From: Hyphomonas chukchiensis
Lineage (GTDB): Bacteria > Pseudomonadota > Alphaproteobacteria > Caulobacterales > Hyphomonadaceae
Direction: 5' to 3'
Length of the DNA: 64,000 nt
NCBI RefSeq assembly: GCF_000682695.1
Contig: NZ_AWFG01000016.1
Span: 1-64,000 of the forward strand
A program made the position numbers and the translations under genes. Every line of letters starts with the position of its first letter. The stretch's first letter is position 1. Below, one piece after another: positions 62,108 to 64,000 of the stretch. Below the pieces are notes generated by a model. It was not told the DNA's origin. It did not search any database and saw nothing but the letters and a program-made list of their open reading frames with translations.

Positions 62108-63019
62108 CTATATGCCTAGAATCCAGCCCTCCTCGGCCTGAATATGCTCGATTTTTCCCTCGTCAAGCGATTTGCCTGTGGAAAACGTGCCTCCGAGGAG
62201 GCCTTTTTCGTCCAGTTGCGAATAATGACGGGCGATCTCGCGGACCTGCACTTCGTCCAGCGTTTCGCCTTTTTCCGGTTTTGCCTTGATCAATGAAGGG
62301 TAAACCTCGGCAATAACGACCTCAATTCCGTCCAGGCCTTCTTCCGTCATTTCGTCGGCATTTATCTCGAATGGCCAGATCCGTGCGTTCGGCCAGGCCG
62401 CCCGCAGGGCGTGGACATGCGGAATGCCGGTCAGCGACTGGCTGCCCACACTGCCCGTATAGGCCAGTTGCCAGACCGATTTCGGCTGGCCGGCTTTCGT
62501 CTCGCGAAGATGGTTTTCAACGATACGGTATTCCGGCAGCGGCTGGCCCGCATAGTCCGGCTTCGTCGATGACAGGGTCGACACGACGTCGCGGGCCGGT
62601 GCTCCCCAGAATGGGTAGGGGCCTTTCGAAATCGCGTAATTCATGCCAGCCGCAATGGCGTAACGCGCATTGGAATTATCGGCCTTGTCTTTCAACTTAC
62701 TGGCGAGATGCGCGTGCATCGCCGCCCAGGGCGCCTGCTTGGATACATCGAGGCCCAGCGCCGCCGCTGTGCCCGCCGGATAACCGAGCGAGAAGTCAAA
62801 GCCGAGCAGAACACGGTCGCCGCGCCGCGTGAGCTTGGCGACCATGTCCTCAATGAAGGCGCGCGCTTTCAGGCGCGTGTCGATATTGACCGCCTTGAAC
62901 TGCAGCTTCAGCCGGGCATCCTTCGCGAGGATCCCGATCCAGATCGAATTGGCGCCCAGAGCCGGCTTGGCCGCCGCGCTCCAGTCCACCATGATATAGG
63001 CATCGAACAGCCGTGCCAT
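62108..63019 (-). CDS. Unknown conserved protein, possible RNase H-like fold
   Basis: This 303-residue cytoplasmic protein is not one I can name. It begins YIMVDWSAAAKPALG, followed by SIWIGIL and later VLLGFDFSLGYPAG. The early Asp in a beta strand, the second Asp in LLGFDFS and the acidic AEVYPSL segment later look like the metal-binding acidic residues of DUF429/RNase H-like folds. That is a fold guess, not an activity. There is no signal peptide. It lies between an MDR oxidoreductase and the HU gene on the same strand. Confidence 0.7.
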   Translation of the reverse strand: MARLFDAYIMVDWSAAAKPALGANSIWIGILAKDARLKLQFKAVNIDTRLKARAFIEDMVAKLTRRGDRVLLGFDFSLGYPAGTAAALGLDVSKQAPWAAMHAHLASKLKDKADNSNARYAIAAGMNYAISKGPYPFWGAPARDVVSTLSSTKPDYAGQPLPEYRIVENHLRETKAGQPKSVWQLAYTGSVGSQSLTGIPHVHALRAAWPNARIWPFEINADEMTEEGLDGIEVVIAEVYPSLIKAKPEKGETLDEVQVREIARHYSQLDEKGLLGGTFSTGKSLDEGKIEHIQAEEGWILGI

Positions 63020-63077
63020 ATTGCTCGTCTCCGTGACCGCTCCGCGGCCTTTTCGAGACGCGGAGCGAATATGTGTT

Positions 63078-64000
63078 CTAGGTGAGTTTAACCAGCATCT
63101 TGCCGGTGTTTGCGCCCGTGAAGAGGCCCATAAAGGCTTCCGGCGCCTTGTCGATACCTTCCATCACCGTCTGCTCGAATTTCATCTTGCCCGAGGGGAT
63201 CCACTTGGCCATGTCGGCGAAGAAGGCGGGCTGCATGTCGGCATGTGTCGACACGATGAAGCCCTGCAGCTTCAGCTGCTTGCCAACCGCCATGATGATA
63301 TTGTGCGGGCCGACGGGAGTGCCGGTTTCGTTATACTGGGCAATCATGCCGCAAAGCGCCATGCGCGCCATCGGACGGGCAACCTCGATAGCAGCCGTCA
63401 GGTGATCGCCGCCGACATTGTCGAAATAGACGTCGATGCCCTTGGGCGAGGCTTCCTTGAGGGCCTTCACGAGGCCTGCAAATCCGCCGGCCTTCTTGTA
63501 GTCGATGACATGGTCTGCGCCGAGCGACTTCACGAAGGCGCACTTGTCCGGTCCACCGGCCGAGCCGATGACCGTGCAGCCCTTGTTCTTGGCGATCTGC
63601 ACCACGGTCGAGCCGACTGCGCCAGCTGCGCCGGACACAAACACGACATCGCCTTCCTTCAGCTCTGCTACGCGCAGCAGGCCCGCATAGGCCGTCAGGC
63701 CCGGCATGCCGGCAACACCGAGGAAGGCGCTTTCTGGCAGGCCCACGTCGGGCAGCTTCTGCACCATGGCCGCTTCAGGTTTACCGACCCACGCGGTGCG
63801 CCAGCCCATCATGGAGGAGACAAGGTCGCCCTCTTTATAGTCAGGGTGTGCGGAGGCCGTCACGCGGCCCACGGCGCCGCCCTGCATCGTCTCGCCGATC
63901 TGGAACGGCGGCACATAGCTTTCGCGGTCATACATGCGGCCGCGCATATAGGGGTCGACCGACATCCATTCGTTCTTCACCTGGATTTCGCCATCCTTGG
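63078..64000 (-). CDS. NADP-dependent MDR oxidoreductase (2-alkenal/curcumin reductase type), 5' end beyond window
   Basis: The visible 307 residues are the C-terminal part of a zinc-free medium-chain reductase. They show the SVDPYMRGRM start region, GLTAYAGLLRVAELKEGDVVFVSGAAGAVGS (Rossmann motif), DYKKAG and YFDNVGGDHLTAAIEV. The family reduces carbon-carbon double bonds of alkenals and enones with NADPH. The reading frame runs off the window end, so the N-terminal 20-40 residues are missing. It is 58 bp upstream of the unknown gene on the same strand. Confidence 0.92.
   Translation of the reverse strand, partial: KDGEIQVKNEWMSVDPYMRGRMYDRESYVPPFQIGETMQGGAVGRVTASAHPDYKEGDLVSSMMGWRTAWVGKPEAAMVQKLPDVGLPESAFLGVAGMPGLTAYAGLLRVAELKEGDVVFVSGAAGAVGSTVVQIAKNKGCTVIGSAGGPDKCAFVKSLGADHVIDYKKAGGFAGLVKALKEASPKGIDVYFDNVGGDHLTAAIEVARPMARMALCGMIAQYNETGTPVGPHNIIMAVGKQLKLQGFIVSTHADMQPAFFADMAKWIPSGKMKFEQTVMEGIDKAPEAFMGLFTGANTGKMLVKLT

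Noticed and set aside
1-64000. CRISPR arrays, insertion sequences, prophage or integrative elements
   Set aside because: No regular repeat-spacer arrays, transposase or integrase genes, or terminal repeats were seen; the single tRNA has no adjacent integrase or duplicated 3' end.

Overview
The window is about 64 kb of GC-rich chromosome from an alphaproteobacterium. The best guess is Hyphomonadaceae (Hyphomonas or a close relative). Reasons for this are the Caulobacterales/Rhodobacterales-type gene content (DUF3126, class II DAHP synthase, an alphaproteobacterial Kdo/lipid A operon) and a paired SO2930-type diheme cytochrome with a parallel beta-helix lipoprotein, a pair I remember being defined partly from Hyphomonas neptunium. 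There is no rRNA, CRISPR array, insertion sequence or recognisable prophage. The only RNA gene seen is one tRNA-Val(CAC). Nearly all genes are tightly packed, with many 1-8 nt overlaps.

Layout. 1-5.7 kb: TonB-dependent receptor, divergent TetR regulator, diheme cytochrome c and beta-helix lipoprotein. 6-10.5 kb: Tex, a small unknown protein, a LysR regulator and an XRE regulator. 10.6-16.5 kb: the tamA-tamB outer-membrane assembly pair. 16.8-18.9 kb: Na+/Ca2+ antiporter, queF and a nitroreductase. 19-24 kb: a self-regulated TetR-RND efflux operon with a clear palindromic operator. 24-28 kb: cysE, DUF3126, xseA, purD. 28-30.3 kb: M61-like lipoprotein protease and an L,D-transpeptidase-family protein. 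30.4-37 kb: a plus-strand run of catabolic-looking enzymes (APH-like phosphotransferase, serine hydrolase, double-hotdog-like protein, Zn alcohol dehydrogenase, amidohydrolase), then an OmpA lipoprotein. 37-41.6 kb: DUF2855, an enoyl-CoA hydratase-like protein and two cytochromes P450 on the minus strand. 41.6-46.9 kb: RluB-type pseudouridine synthase, membrane protein, K+/H+ antiporter core, TetR/darcynin divergent pair, M20 peptidase. 47-51 kb: envelope operon (DUF374 acyltransferase, waaA, lpxK, LpxL-like) preceded by tRNA-Val. 51-56 kb: small conserved protein, gph, glmU, rpiA, gor. 56-57.4 kb: a TIR-ParA fusion protein. 57.6-64 kb: DAHP synthase, GNAT-MarR pair, MATE exporter, HU, an unknown RNase H-like protein and an MDR oxidoreductase cut by the window end.

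The genes form several working groups: envelope building (tamAB; DUF374-waaA-lpxK-lpxL; glmU; L,D-transpeptidase), redox and xenobiotic handling (P450s, nitroreductase, gor, MDR reductase, RND and MATE exporters) and nutrient uptake by the TonB receptor. The most unusual item is the single-gene TIR-ParA fusion, whose TIR domain has Asp where NADase TIRs carry the catalytic Glu. Other items worth attention are the beta-helix/cytochrome/TonB locus with a strong AT-rich palindrome in its promoter region, the darcynin/TetR pair with its 20-bp operator, tandem GAAC-N4-GTTC palindromes in the only large empty gap (51.05-51.53 kb), a crotonase lacking its second catalytic Glu next to two P450s, and several convergent gene pairs that share or abut stop codons.
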